This document shows positions 9,001-19,130 of a DNA stretch of 60,164 bases, one piece after another; within the stretch, counting starts at the first letter, position 1, and each line of letters opens with the position of its first letter. A model generated the notes under the pieces. That model was not told the DNA's origin. It saw only the letters and a program-made list of their open reading frames with translations, and did not search any database. Origin of the DNA: Tritrichomonas foetus (taxonomy: Eukaryota > Parabasalia > Tritrichomonadida > Tritrichomonadidae). The position numbers and the translations under genes were made by a program. The stretch is taken from the NCBI GenBank assembly GCA_001839685.1, contig MLAK01000728.1:6194-66357 (forward strand), read 5' to 3'.

Positions 9001-12000
9001 CTCCAATTTTTCATAACCGAAAACAAAACAGTGAAAAAGTGATCAATGTAATAAATTGAAACTTTTGGTTCAACTTTTTTACAACACGCCAGAATTACAG
9101 AAGTAAGAGATTCATTAATGTCAATGTTTGTACACTTACTGAGGATTTCATCGATTAAGTGACTATATTTTATGAAGTATGGATAAATATCGCCGCCAGT
9201 ATAGTTTTCAATTGAGTTTACAAGTATGTTTTGCGCTTTAATGGAAAATTCATTTAATCCAGAATGACAGAAAACATTAATAAAGTAATCAATTAAAACA
9301 AACGGATCATTAATTGACATTATAAAATCAAATAATTCTTTGGAAAAAGAACATTGAAGATTAAGGTATTCATGATTATCATTTTGAATTTCATCTTTAA
9401 TATTGGGTTTTACATAATCAATCATTTTCTGTGTCATTTTATTTGCAAATAATGATACTCCTTCATCTTCTGCACCAATTTTCGTATAAAATAGTAAATA
9501 AGCACATGGATCTGCATCAAAATCATTGTTTTTAGATCTCCCTCCATATGCCATTTTTTCAAATTCGGATTCACTGATTACAGACACTTCCATATCATTA
9601 AACCAATACCATCTTCCTTTTAATTTAATTACAGATGTGTAATGACCACCACGTGCAGTACCAGAATGCAAAACAACACCAGTCAATTCATACAACAAAT
9701 CATCATTTCCATTTCTACAATTGCCATCATTTGAATTATTTTCATTGATACTACCAGTATGATTTTGAATAACAAAATCTTTAATATTTATTTTTGTTGG
9801 AAATTCACAACGATCATTAATTTTTATTCTTTCAAAAGTTGTTAAACTATATTCAAATCTTTTTAGTTGGAGAACTAAAACTGGTGGTACTTTCCCTATT
9901 TTTGCATATTTTTCCACATTAATGACTCTTCCATCATCAGTTTTATATTGTGGAAATGTTTCACTCATGAGAAACACTTTAAATGATTCAATTATATTCG
10001 GACATTTTTGAATTGTTAAACCTAAAGCAAAAAATTCTTCGTCATTTGATGATTCAAATTTTTCACCGCGAAAGGTGTTTTTAATGGTACCTTTGAAGTA
10101 TTTATTTATTGAATCTGGAAACTGTCCAAGAAACATTTGGAAGAATTCAAAAGCATCTTGCTGATCATGTGTATTAATTATTGTTCGTCCCCATCCTTTC
10201 CACACACTACAGAATGGTTGCGTATCGCATGATTTACGTCTAGTTAATAGCATTTCAGAAAATAATTTTTGAAATTTTAGCTGCGCTTCTAGATTATCTT
10301 GATTCGTAATTTGGCTATTTGTTGTCTCATCATGTTCACAGCTAGTGTCAAATTCGATGATTTTCTTTCGAAATGGAGGAACAAAGAAAAGTTGTTGGAA
10401 AATGGAATTCATATAACAAGTTGATCCGAGATTTCGAAGGCCAGAATAATCAAGTGATGATCGAATATTATTTGATGGCCGATAGCTATAGAAATCTCTT
10501 GGTATTTGAATAATTGGACGAATAAATTGCTTTGCATAATTCTTCGCATCGACATTAATGTCAATCACTTTTTCAGCTATTGAAAACAAAGATTTATGAA
10601 CTTGTGTATTATCAGTTGAAAAAGCTTTTATCAAAATTTTGCTAATTAACACTTTGCAATATTTAATCGCAAAACTAATGTCAGTTTTAAGAATAGAATC
10701 AATTACTTTACATATTTCTATCACAACATTATCTTTGAATTCGTTTAAAAGTTTCATACAATCTTCAAAAACATCAGTCAAGCTGATAAAATCACCAATG
10801 TTGTTTAAAACAACAGAAAAGATTTCGACAAAGTTAGAGTTATGTGGTTTATCCAAATTCTGAATGCAAATTTCAAAAATTGGTTGTTGATTATCCAAAC
10901 AACAAATTAATTCCTTAAGCTTCTCAATAAATTGCGTTTTTCTAATTAAAATTTCAAAATTTTTAATATCTTCAAGTATAATATTCGTTATTTGTGAAGA
11001 ATAACATCTTTCTTTCAACATAGTTATTAATAAATTGAATGAAATTCGACAATTTATCCCTTTTTCTGTTAAAATTATATTCAAACAAAGTTTTGTTAAT
11101 TTTTCAACATAATTTTCTAAAATTGTGGCATCAAAGTGATGATTTAAAAAAGATAAGATTTCAGAAGTAATTTCTTGATCTTCTCTTGAATACTGATTTA
11201 AAATTTCAAATAAAAATTCAACATTTTCAAGTTTTTCTGTACTTTGAGTGTAAATTTGGAGTTTGTAAAGTAACACAATTTTAGAATTTGATTTTCCCAC
11301 ATCTTCAATTGAAACAGTTCTTAAAGAAGGTGCATTTGGTAAAAGATTTAATATTTCAGATGCAATTTTTATTAAATTTTGATTTGAACTCTCATCCACA
11401 ATTTTTAATAAGGTATCTTGAAAATTCAATTCCGTTAACACAATTGAAGGAAAAGTTAAATCTTTATAAACTTTATTTCCATAAACTATTAATTTAAGTG
11501 TACAGCCATCATAAATTCCATTTTCAAGTAAAGTTAAAGTTGGATTTAAATAAATGTTATCTTTATATAAAGATAATGAATGTGTTTTAGAGTTCAAAAT
11601 TTTCGATAATCTAGTTAGTATTTCACTAAGTTTGGCATTTAATACAGTTTTAATTTGATGGATGCTTGGTGAATTTTCTACTTTTATGTTCACTGTAATT
11701 AAATTTTCAGGATTTACTCGTTTATGACGTTCATAACCAAATTCAGTAAGATCAATACCATTTTCTTTTTGTGTAATGATTTTCTTGATAATTAATAAAG
11801 CTCTACCAGCAGAATTATCTGGCTTCTCTAAAAATGGATAGACTAATAAATATATATATTTTGTTAAAACTTCTAAAGAAATATGTGTTTGTGTAAACAA
11901 ACGTAAAATATTAGTTAAAAGGAATTTTGAAACATAATCATTTTGAATTTGACAATATATTTGAATCACTATTGGAAGATTGTCAATTGGAAGTTTCATC

Positions 12001-14009
12001 GTTAAAAATTTATCTGGATTTAAATTCAGTTCAGAATCATTTCTATACTTTGGTTCAATGTTTTGTTTTTCCAAATTTGTCTTCAATAAAAAAATCATCA
12101 TAAATTCACAAAAGGCTTCAGATGCATATGCAAAATTATATTTGTAAAATCCAATTATATCTCCTTCACTTTCTTTGGTATTGTTTTGTGAAGTATTTTT
12201 AGAAATTTCTCTAGAATATTGGATGATTAATGAATATAAAAATTTATTTAAGTCGCTATTAAAGGCATTCAAGCCTAAATCTTTCATGCTATTCACAAGG
12301 AGAGTAAACAATGAGTCATCAATTTGAGATTTAGAGAAAGTTTCAATGACTTTTTGTGTAACAGGAAGTTGTGAAACTTTTAAGATTTTGGAAAATAAAT
12401 TACAATAAATTCGTTTTACATAAGGATGAGAAAAATTATTGGTTTCGACATTTTTTAGAATTATATTTTTGAGTTTTTTAAAAGGAAAATTATTTGAACC
12501 TGAAATCAAATTTTCTAAAACTGAACAAATTAATTCTTCAGAACCTTTAACAGTGACCAAACAATCACAACATTCATCAAACATAATTGGTTGGAATTGT
12601 TTTATTTTATTTAATTTAATTATATAATTTGTTGAATAATTATTGTTTCCACTTTGCAAAGCGATTTGAAAAATTATTTTAATAACTTTTTTTGCTAAAT
12701 TCTCTTTTTTATTAAAAATCAAATACTTTGCGCTTTCTGTAAAAAAGTCAAGCAAATTGATGTCATTATTTATCAACAAAGAATAATTATTATTGCTATT
12801 TTCATTTTCCTTCTGAGAATCTTGGGTTGAATGTTGTACAAGAAAAGATGAAATAGATGAGGTTTCAATGAAAGATAGGAATTCACAGCATGACTCTTCA
12901 TCAATGAGTGCTATTGATTTAGAAATAATATCAAACATAGGCTTCCTTTGAGAAGGATGAACTTTTAATGCATTTTCCCAAAATGTAAAAAGTAGTTCCT
13001 TTTTCATTAATATTGCTAAAATAGGTTGAATTCTCTCATAAAGTGTATTGTTTAAATCATTAGCAAGAACATATTCAGCTAAATCAGTTTCTTTGCGCCA
13101 TTCATCAAAATAAAATTGAACTTCTTCATTCTGGCTTTCATTCAAAGTACAAATAATTTTAGCACCAATAAACTGCCTGTCAAGGACGTTTGATCGAATA
13201 AATAAATCAGACATTTTAATAATACTTGGAATCACATTATGAAAGTATCTTTCAATAAAGCAAGTAAAATCCAAAACACATTGTTGGATATCTGAAATTG
13301 GAGTTTCAGAATTTCGTAAATCATTTTGTTCAAGAAATGGTATAAATGCGAGAATAGCTGGTTCTAATATATTTTCATTAATAGGAGTCTCTAAATAGTC
13401 AATATATTTAATTACCATGAAAATAAATGAAAATTGATAAAAAGTTGGGTTTGCTTGACCAACACGATTTACAATTGATGGAATACAAAGGTTGACATAA
13501 TGCTGGAAAACTCGTTTCCAATGTTTAGAGAATTCAACAACATAATTTCCTTTTGTTTTTTCATCTCCTGTTTCTTCATCAAAGAAAACTTCTCTTTTGT
13601 AATAACGAGATGAGCCATTTCGTAAATAATATGGTGTTTCTTCAGGTAAAAGAACAGGTAAAAGTCTTTTAAGTATTTCATAAGTGTTTTCACATAAAGT
13701 ATTATGAACACATAGCCATGAAATTAAATCTACTGTTGAAAGTAAAAATAAATTAATTATTTGAGCATCTGACTGGTTGACATAACCTAAATTGATGACC
13801 TGTTCAACGACATTTGGAACAAATTGCTGGATAAATTCAAGTGTAAAATCAGCAATTGAATCTGAAAGAGTATTATTTTCCAAAATATAATTTATTTGCT
13901 CACAATAGCCAGGAACAAGTAATAAAAAATCACCACCTGGTTCTATAGATGTTGAAAAAAGGCACGTCCATGTGTCATAGTCAATTTCCGGAGTCAGAAC
14001 ATCATCCAT
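6006..14009 (-). CDS. Giant ubiquitin-specific protease (USP9X/USP34-like, peptidase C19)
   Basis: This 2,667-residue deubiquitinase has the layout of the giant USPs (USP9X/USP34/FAM): long helical, armadillo-like flanks, a ubiquitin-like segment (about residues 770-850) and a catalytic core near 1187-1510. Visible catalytic motifs are the Cys box GLRNLGSTCYMNS (Cys1198), the QQDAFEFF box, the VLQLKRFEYS box, the His box RGGHYTSV (His1456) and WFND (Asn1471/Asp1472). The usual CxxC pairs of the USP zinc ribbon are absent between GTIKNTFRG and KVPPVLVLQLKRF. The C-terminus is acidic with poly-Asp/Glu runs. The frame is open for 8 kb without introns. The start ATG forms part of a CTCATGG sequence, so transcription from that Initiator-like A would give a leaderless mRNA. 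Intact active-site residues suggest an active enzyme; its substrate is unknown. Confidence 0.93.
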   Translation of the reverse strand: MDDVLTPEIDYDTWTCLFSTSIEPGGDFLLLVPGYCEQINYILENNTLSDSIADFTLEFIQQFVPNVVEQVINLGYVNQSDAQIINLFLLSTVDLISWLCVHNTLCENTYEILKRLLPVLLPEETPYYLRNGSSRYYKREVFFDEETGDEKTKGNYVVEFSKHWKRVFQHYVNLCIPSIVNRVGQANPTFYQFSFIFMVIKYIDYLETPINENILEPAILAFIPFLEQNDLRNSETPISDIQQCVLDFTCFIERYFHNVIPSIIKMSDLFIRSNVLDRQFIGAKIICTLNESQNEEVQFYFDEWRKETDLAEYVLANDLNNTLYERIQPILAILMKKELLFTFWENALKVHPSQRKPMFDIISKSIALIDEESCCEFLSFIETSSISSFLVQHSTQDSQKENENSNNNYSLLINNDINLLDFFTESAKYLIFNKKENLAKKVIKIIFQIALQSGNNNYSTNYIIKLNKIKQFQPIMFDECCDCLVTVKGSEELICSVLENLISGSNNFPFKKLKNIILKNVETNNFSHPYVKRIYCNLFSKILKVSQLPVTQKVIETFSKSQIDDSLFTLLVNSMKDLGLNAFNSDLNKFLYSLIIQYSREISKNTSQNNTKESEGDIIGFYKYNFAYASEAFCEFMMIFLLKTNLEKQNIEPKYRNDSELNLNPDKFLTMKLPIDNLPIVIQIYCQIQNDYVSKFLLTNILRLFTQTHISLEVLTKYIYLLVYPFLEKPDNSAGRALLIIKKIITQKENGIDLTEFGYERHKRVNPENLITVNIKVENSPSIHQIKTVLNAKLSEILTRLSKILNSKTHSLSLYKDNIYLNPTLTLLENGIYDGCTLKLIVYGNKVYKDLTFPSIVLTELNFQDTLLKIVDESSNQNLIKIASEILNLLPNAPSLRTVSIEDVGKSNSKIVLLYKLQIYTQSTEKLENVEFLFEILNQYSREDQEITSEILSFLNHHFDATILENYVEKLTKLCLNIILTEKGINCRISFNLLITMLKERCYSSQITNIILEDIKNFEILIRKTQFIEKLKELICCLDNQQPIFEICIQNLDKPHNSNFVEIFSVVLNNIGDFISLTDVFEDCMKLLNEFKDNVVIEICKVIDSILKTDISFAIKYCKVLISKILIKAFSTDNTQVHKSLFSIAEKVIDINVDAKNYAKQFIRPIIQIPRDFYSYRPSNNIRSSLDYSGLRNLGSTCYMNSIFQQLFFVPPFRKKIIEFDTSCEHDETTNSQITNQDNLEAQLKFQKLFSEMLLTRRKSCDTQPFCSVWKGWGRTIINTHDQQDAFEFFQMFLGQFPDSINKYFKGTIKNTFRGEKFESSNDEEFFALGLTIQKCPNIIESFKVFLMSETFPQYKTDDGRVINVEKYAKIGKVPPVLVLQLKRFEYSLTTFERIKINDRCEFPTKINIKDFVIQNHTGSINENNSNDGNCRNGNDDLLYELTGVVLHSGTARGGHYTSVIKLKGRWYWFNDMEVSVISESEFEKMAYGGRSKNNDFDADPCAYLLFYTKIGAEDEGVSLFANKMTQKMIDYVKPNIKDEIQNDNHEYLNLQCSFSKELFDFIMSINDPFVLIDYFINVFCHSGLNEFSIKAQNILVNSIENYTGGDIYPYFIKYSHLIDEILSKCTNIDINESLTSVILACCKKVEPKVSIYYIDHFFTVLFSVMKNWRQIPPFCKIFHEFLMNGDDYVDVAYQDDWPNKLINIINVIYEGQKSSILLQNIDLSDLFYSLFIFTENFEINGLQNIIQKYTNQILTSQVNTSSFITLVSKLSEKGIVEIGSFLLTLSSKDVDEKVFNDVFMSAIESTTNSGQATSVINCFLNLNSTKMAGVTRHLLLLLDENNDTLRHFFLDYPKETILKMVTYKTKYSRGSIENIITSLFNQVKVSPDLNTFGTNRQTLRITTPFSDLKQESDYTIINPSQDGENIYEMLNDTINDQMENKSCEIISNNYYVTNLKTRSELKILFDAFVDYIDEVIVGHISDFYLFKDDDKYRYWNEQKYQLVTLLKILNWLILALGYESADLSYLLDVTNRLYSECLTMNEKIDYNLVYLCDIYSHFNADIVDKIALDLFSHIFCHFDEINDAYNVSEPFYHFWKLQKKCSEEIFYYILQIPYFATAFNKLKYAHSYHAKPVFRDICRKLIREIRKYKFKQNLNQSHTLDSNKKENESDDENIAVSENKFENIALKVAKTMFVDSPENNRIFDTGIVEVFILFYVIIDELDIATIQRAVSLILSSIVEKFRHVTYDETRKEILLLYDMMNCLLNFVENHQNINFQTNQIDYGDLIEYIIAVRDNPELRDPFMNTIRIITEREPIFLTIICRYFDLVTRKKKGKLAERTVFAWTNLCLYIAMNKNTNENVSDENETYSKEDGINEYVYSDYIDDDDDDEGRENNEKLVLELTKLIKFYDKVSLMPDLKMQLDAIFQCARDVSYRAVRVIFVLLNNCLQNSISPFFLQYATHLTLTEFLTEASEVLYGSREVYHYYSAGIKEMNENVVIAMFKYLCSQIQNISGIKSDFDLMIIRKLALIITKRSEIKEKLREIFKYYINPEIFEVNEFETLYDTIHKLSKVFYGICPKSQIKDGNKETKEIEENKENEEEELLESLETLEKGKNHYNKNEIQKESEKENDYDYDYEFDQPFDESDQADNDENDDPEVTMEIGNIFD

Positions 14010-15351
14010 GAGTAAAAATCTTGTAAAATTTCCATCCTTTCAAAAATTTCTCCATAATTTTGACATATTAGAAATGTGATATGAATTTCCATGTAAATCT
14101 GACAGATTTTCAATTGAAAATTTGATCTATGATATTCAAAATATGAGACCATATATAAACTGAAATATTTATGAAATTAAATGGCCATTCACCCAAAAGT
14201 CTTGAATCACATCAAAGATAAGTATTCATGAAAGATAAGTTTTCATGAATAAACTCTGCAGAAACGTGTACAGACTATGATAACATATTTGACAATTCTT
14301 GTTTGAGATAAATTGAAAAATATCGTCTTTGATAAAAATATTTCTATCAAGTGTAAAAAATCTTCAATTTACAAAATATTATAATAATATGCTTATTTTT
14401 GATGAAAATTACTATTAACAAATCAATTTTTTGATTTATAAAGTAGGAAACAGATCTTTTGGAAAATCACATTTTATATTCAGAATAAACCTGATTGTGA
14501 TACTCTTCTGTGTCTATAAATTATTTTCAAAAAGCCGTCATCGTAATTTTGGAATTAATTCGAAACAGAAAATTAATGTCGAAATATTGGGCATTTTGGA
14601 TCAAAGCTCCATTTCACTGACAACATTATTATTTTAGCAACTATTTCATCAAAAATCGGAGAATCGTTGCAGAAAACAGAAATAATTTTTTTAATTAAGG
14701 CAATAATTACAATTTCTCTCTTCTCTCCATATTTTGAATTATTCTAAAAAAATTAGAGAAGCTATCATAGAAATGTCAAAATAATGATCAAACTTACATG
14801 TTGAAACTGTTTTTGAATAGTTTCATTTCAATGAGGCTTCAATTTGGATTAAAGGGGAAATATTTCACCTTGACTCCATTTTTCAATGGTGTAAATAATT
14901 GTTAACCTCCGAAAATTGTTTGTTATATTCCTTTTCATTATCAATAACATGTTTTTGTGAAATTTACAAAATCCACAGAGAATGCCCAATTTATTGTCAA
15001 TCGTACTGCCAAAAATTGTGAGGTATTTAATAGTCAATTTAAATGAATATTCACAAATTTGACACAAATATCCCTTTTCTTTTTGTTTGAAATATCCATA
15101 TATTTTATCGAATCTGGAAAGTCACTAGAACTCAATTGCCAATTGACTTACCACCATCACAATTTTTTTTTATATCTAAAATTCACAAAAAGTAATTTAA
15201 ACAAAAAAAGAATTGAAAATTCTTTCAAAAAAATTGATAGACAATATCAATTAGTCATTTTTCTCAGAATTTTCGAAAGACTCGCATGAATTCTATGCTT
15301 CATCAAAATTCCAAATACATTTTACTTTCACACATTAGACATTAATCAATC
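14010..15351. other. Intergenic region, no supported gene
   Basis: This AT-rich spacer lies between the divergently transcribed USP (-) and the 138-aa gene (+). A GACCAT motif sits at 14157-14162, about 150 bp upstream of the USP start. On the minus strand at about 14849-15110 there is an open stretch with paired cysteines (CQIC, then CGFC about 28 residues on) but no ATG. I leave it uncalled. Confidence 0.5.
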
Positions 15352-15768
15352 ATGAAGGGAGGTCTCAGGAAATCAAACAGGCCGCATATTGCGCAGACAT
15401 TAAGAGACAAAGAAAACGCCAAAAAGAGACATCAGTCGTATCCTTTCTGCCAGATGTATGATCAAATGGTCAGCATTCTGAATAACAAATTCAACAGCAA
15501 GGCTACCAAAAAGAAGTTGCTAGATTTGGCGAAACAGTTATGTAATGGAACATGTCTAAAAATTGATAGGATGGCAAAACGGAGGAAAGAAGCACTTATA
15601 TGCTGGTTTTGCGAAAATTTTACGTGTTTTTTGGATAATTTGTCCCTTTTCGAAATTGAAGAACATGATCCGAAAACTGATTTTATGCAGGTATTTCATC
15701 ACGATGTTGATATACATTTGTTTGATGATGATGAAACATATGAATTCCAGTTCTTCAATTTTAGTTAA
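15352..15768 (+). CDS. Small hypothetical protein, 138 aa, basic N-terminus and acidic C-terminus
   Basis: I do not recognise this protein. The first ~90 residues are strongly basic (RKSNRPH, KENAKKRHQ, KATKKKLL, MAKRRKEA) and predicted helical. A compact aromatic/Cys patch, ICWFCENFTCFLDNL, follows around residues 83-97, and the tail is acidic (HLFDDDETYEF). Such a charge layout would fit a nucleic-acid-associated protein, but no catalytic or zinc motif is complete. The start is supported by a TCA Initiator-like motif at 15346-15348, giving a 4-nt leader. GC is higher than in the surrounding spacers, which supports coding. Confidence 0.65.
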   Translation: MKGGLRKSNRPHIAQTLRDKENAKKRHQSYPFCQMYDQMVSILNNKFNSKATKKKLLDLAKQLCNGTCLKIDRMAKRRKEALICWFCENFTCFLDNLSLFEIEEHDPKTDFMQVFHHDVDIHLFDDDETYEFQFFNFS

Positions 15769-16551
15769 GTATTTGTTAATGTCATAAAAATTTTCATTGT
15801 GGAATTCCAATTTATTAATTCTCTTTTTTTTGGTTAAATAGCAAGATAAAATATCAAAAATTCTTATGAACGTGTTATATTGAATTATAGTTGATATAAT
15901 ATTGAGAATTAGATGTATCCAAAAGGTTTTACGTAATGGAAATGGCGAAATGCCAAATTACGAAAAATTTGAATTTATACCAAAATAATTTTTTTTCATA
16001 CATTCAAGTACATATTTTTCATTGATCAATAACGGGAAAAAACAGATATCAACACTTTGATTGATGAACTTTAATTCAATTGAATTATTGTGACATTGAA
16101 ATCTTTTGTTTCAAATTTTTCATATAGTCATTCAATGCTGATTCAAAAGTCAATAATGACCATATAACTGTCAGATTTATACTTGAATTAATTTGATTAC
16201 TGTCATTTCATGTCAGCCGTATCGATTTAATTCACTCATCTTTATAATTAATATTTGCTAGAAATATATGTTTATGTGTTTTTTGATTTGATATATTAAA
16301 ATATCGTTAATTGAATGAAATATTTTTTAATTAATTTCCAAATAAAACATTAAATCTACAAGTGAGCTATATTAATTCCTAGAAAATCCAAAATTTGTCA
16401 ATCATTTTCCAAGTCAAAATTAAAAAATGTGATCTTGGAAACATTATTACCACAAATTTTTGGGGCTATTTTAAGATTGAAATTTTAAATCTTTATTTGT
16501 CTGAGTATATATGCCAAAAATCGACGACCGTTTAAGCTTTTTCTTGGAATT
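15769..16551. other. Intergenic region, nothing recognised
   Basis: The sequence is AT-rich and without coding character. One GACCAT motif (16158-16163) lies about 390 bp upstream of the next gene. Confidence 0.5.
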
Positions 16552-16932
16552 ATGATTTTCGTTCTTGCATTTGCCTTCCTCGTCAAAGGCGCCGACCAAA
16601 CGCCTGAATACAGTGATAAAAACAATGATAAATTCAGCTCAGAAGAGTCATTACCTGATTTTCAGAGTAAATCAGGACAAGATGATAATTTTTCGGCTTC
16701 AGACAGTTCTGCTTCAGATTTCCTACCAACCAATTCAACTTACAAATCATACAGTCTTACATTTATCTCCGCATTTATTATCATTCTTGTTTTTACTTTC
16801 ATTATCCTGATCATTTTCTGGATTTACAGAAAGAGGAGCCAGATTGACCCTCAAATTTCCGACATTGACGAATTTATGATCCTTTCGGCCAAAGAGGAGC
16901 TCGATGGTTACCAAGAGCAGCTCTACCAATAA
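16552..16932 (+). CDS. Small type I membrane protein, 126 aa
   Basis: A short hydrophobic N-terminus (MIFVLAFAFLVKGADQ) looks like a cleavable signal peptide. It is followed by a Ser/Asp/Asn-rich ectodomain of about 50 residues, a strongly hydrophobic segment (about residues 67-91, FISAFIIILVFTFIILIIFW), a YRKRSQ stop-transfer and a ~33-residue acidic cytoplasmic tail. The layout predicts a small plasma-membrane or endomembrane protein with its N-terminus outside. I know no family. An 18-nt A tract begins 97 nt after the stop codon; the next gene downstream (Pmp-like) has a much longer A tract at the same distance. Confidence 0.6.
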   Translation: MIFVLAFAFLVKGADQTPEYSDKNNDKFSSEESLPDFQSKSGQDDNFSASDSSASDFLPTNSTYKSYSLTFISAFIIILVFTFIILIIFWIYRKRSQIDPQISDIDEFMILSAKEELDGYQEQLYQ

Positions 16933-17732
16933 AATGTTCAAATCTGAAGAAATTGACAAACCTATTATTTTTTTTTAAAGCATTAAATAAAATATATATT
17001 TTATTCCTTTTCTAAAAACGCATTTTTCTAAAAAAAAAAAAAAAAAATTGTCTAAAATCAGAATGTGAAATGAGAAATCAAGCATTCGTCTTGAAAAAAT
17101 AGTGTCTTTTTATTTAACTTATGAACAGACAAAGAAAAATTGAATTCATATGAATTGATGAAACCAATCTTAAAATTATTTGATGCAGCTACAATTTGTC
17201 TTAATGTCTTTATATGACAACCATAATTGATAGAGAATCTGATGAATATTTCTAAATATTAAAGATTGGATTCCCATCAATAAAATCACTTCATCGTTTT
17301 TTTGAAAATTTCTGTGCTATGTGAAAAGACTAAAACAAGAAAAAAAAACAAGAAAAGAAAACTAAATTTTGTTGCATTAATACTCCAATATAAATATCAG
17401 TGATTGTAGAAGTCTATTCGCATAAGATTAGATAGATATAGATAAGTTTAATATAAATTCAGAAACTAATCGAGCTTTTCCTAATTGCTCTTTTCCGTAG
17501 GGAGTCAATCTTTTGATTGTGAAGAACTCATCTCATATTTGAATGAAATCATTTTGTTTCTATCTTTATTTGGTCATAAGATATAATTAAAAAGCCGTTG
17601 TATTCAATTCTTTCGATATTTCAATAATGTAAAATCAAATATCAGCTTAAAAAGTTTCAATTGAACTTTATCGGTTTATTGAATTTTTTTCTTCACAAAA
17701 TTCTAAAGAGAAACAAAAAAGGACAAAAAAAA
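16933..17732. other. Intergenic region with an 18-nt A tract
   Basis: The 3' flank of the small membrane protein gene contains aataaaatatat and then 18 consecutive A (17030-17047). The rest is AT-rich spacer. A TTCACAAAA motif at 17692-17700 is a plausible Initiator for the Pmp-like gene, with a leader of about 38 nt. Confidence 0.5.
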
Positions 17733-18944
17733 ATGAATACGACAATTTTAGGCCTTCATTTATTATCAGTTTCGCAGCCAGCTTACAGTCTTTCACATTT
17801 ATCCAATTCTGGACATTCATTTTCAGTTTCAAAATCGAGTTTTCAAAATTTCTTTTTTTCGGCTTTTATTTTGAATCCAAGCTACCACGCCACTCATTTC
17901 TCGAGCACGAAATTCGAAAACTTTTTGGCCTCCGCAATTTCAATGAATCGCGAATCCTTTTCGAAACAAATAATTAATGAAAGTCTCGATTTTTACGGCA
18001 AATCCTGCTCCTTTTACAACTGCCTATTTCAAAATTGTATTTCAGTGGAGATGCCGGGAGGCGCAATTGACATGTCAGCTGATGATGAGCATATTTCGAT
18101 AAATATTGAAAAGTGCTCATTTTATAATTGCCGATCAGAAGAATCGCAAGGAGGCGCTATTTACTGTGATTGCGAAAATGCTTCAGTTCTTTCAAGCTGT
18201 TTTGAACGTTGCATCACACCATATGATTCAGGTCAAGCCGTTCAATTCAGAACTACTCACAATGCTATTCTCATGCTTTCTTCTGCCACTAACTGTCAGG
18301 GGGGCGACCGTTCAACTTTCTACATCTCAGACGGAACCCAGACCATCAAAAATTTAAATCTCACATCAAATCGAGTGAAGACCGTTTATGCTGCATTTAA
18401 TAGTGAAGATTCAGATGATACAGAAATGTCATATATTGATATTGTTAATAGTTATGGATACTCTATTCTAGGTCTTCTTGATAAAAATTCGGCAATGGAA
18501 TTTGTTAATTTCATTAATGATACAATCGATGAGGATGAAGCAATGGCTCTGATTTTGGTAACATGTAGTATCAAGATATCCAATTCCGTTTTTGTGAAGT
18601 CATCAAAAGATATTGTGGAAGGCCTTCCTAATGAAAAATTTATTGTATTTTTCGATAATTGCAGATTTGATACTCCAATTGACCAGTTGATTTTTAGTGA
18701 TGTTTCACCAAACACTGCTGGAGCATTTTATGAGATAAATCCAGCAACAGTGAAAATGACTTACTTTGATAGTGTTAATTGCTGGACAATAATAGATGAT
18801 GATCAAGGAAATAGTTCGAAATTACAGTATTTTTTGGCAATTCCAGTTGTGATTTTTGTTGCATTAATTGTGTTTGGAATTGTAATTCATATTCGGAAGG
18901 ATGAAATTGCTTACAATGATATACCTGACCAAATCACATCATAG
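17733..18944 (+). CDS. Pmp-like right-handed beta-helix surface protein
   Basis: This 403-residue protein of the GGAI/FxxN repeat type resembles chlamydial polymorphic membrane protein-like proteins, a large surface family in trichomonads. It has a weak hydrophobic N-terminus (MNTTILGLHLLSVSQPAYS), short beta-strand repeats with FYNC, FQNC and FYNC turns, two Gly-Gly-Ala-Ile motifs (PGGAIDM near residue 109, QGGAIYC near 140) and a third degenerate copy (DSGQAVQF). A single transmembrane segment (about 365-388) is followed by a short acidic tail. The function is probably surface contact or adhesion, by analogy only. The frame extends 24 codons upstream from a TTG; I use the first ATG. GC falls from 5' to 3'. 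A long A tract lies 97 nt after the stop. Confidence 0.75.
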   Translation: MNTTILGLHLLSVSQPAYSLSHLSNSGHSFSVSKSSFQNFFFSAFILNPSYHATHFSSTKFENFLASAISMNRESFSKQIINESLDFYGKSCSFYNCLFQNCISVEMPGGAIDMSADDEHISINIEKCSFYNCRSEESQGGAIYCDCENASVLSSCFERCITPYDSGQAVQFRTTHNAILMLSSATNCQGGDRSTFYISDGTQTIKNLNLTSNRVKTVYAAFNSEDSDDTEMSYIDIVNSYGYSILGLLDKNSAMEFVNFINDTIDEDEAMALILVTCSIKISNSVFVKSSKDIVEGLPNEKFIVFFDNCRFDTPIDQLIFSDVSPNTAGAFYEINPATVKMTYFDSVNCWTIIDDDQGNSSKLQYFLAIPVVIFVALIVFGIVIHIRKDEIAYNDIPDQITS

Positions 18945-19039
18945 TTTATTTAAATATTAGATATTATAATAAAATATATGTTATGTCAATCATAAGACTT
19001 CTTTTCTTTTTCACAAATTGAATATCATTGCATTTTCAA

Positions 19040-19130
<91 letters not shown>

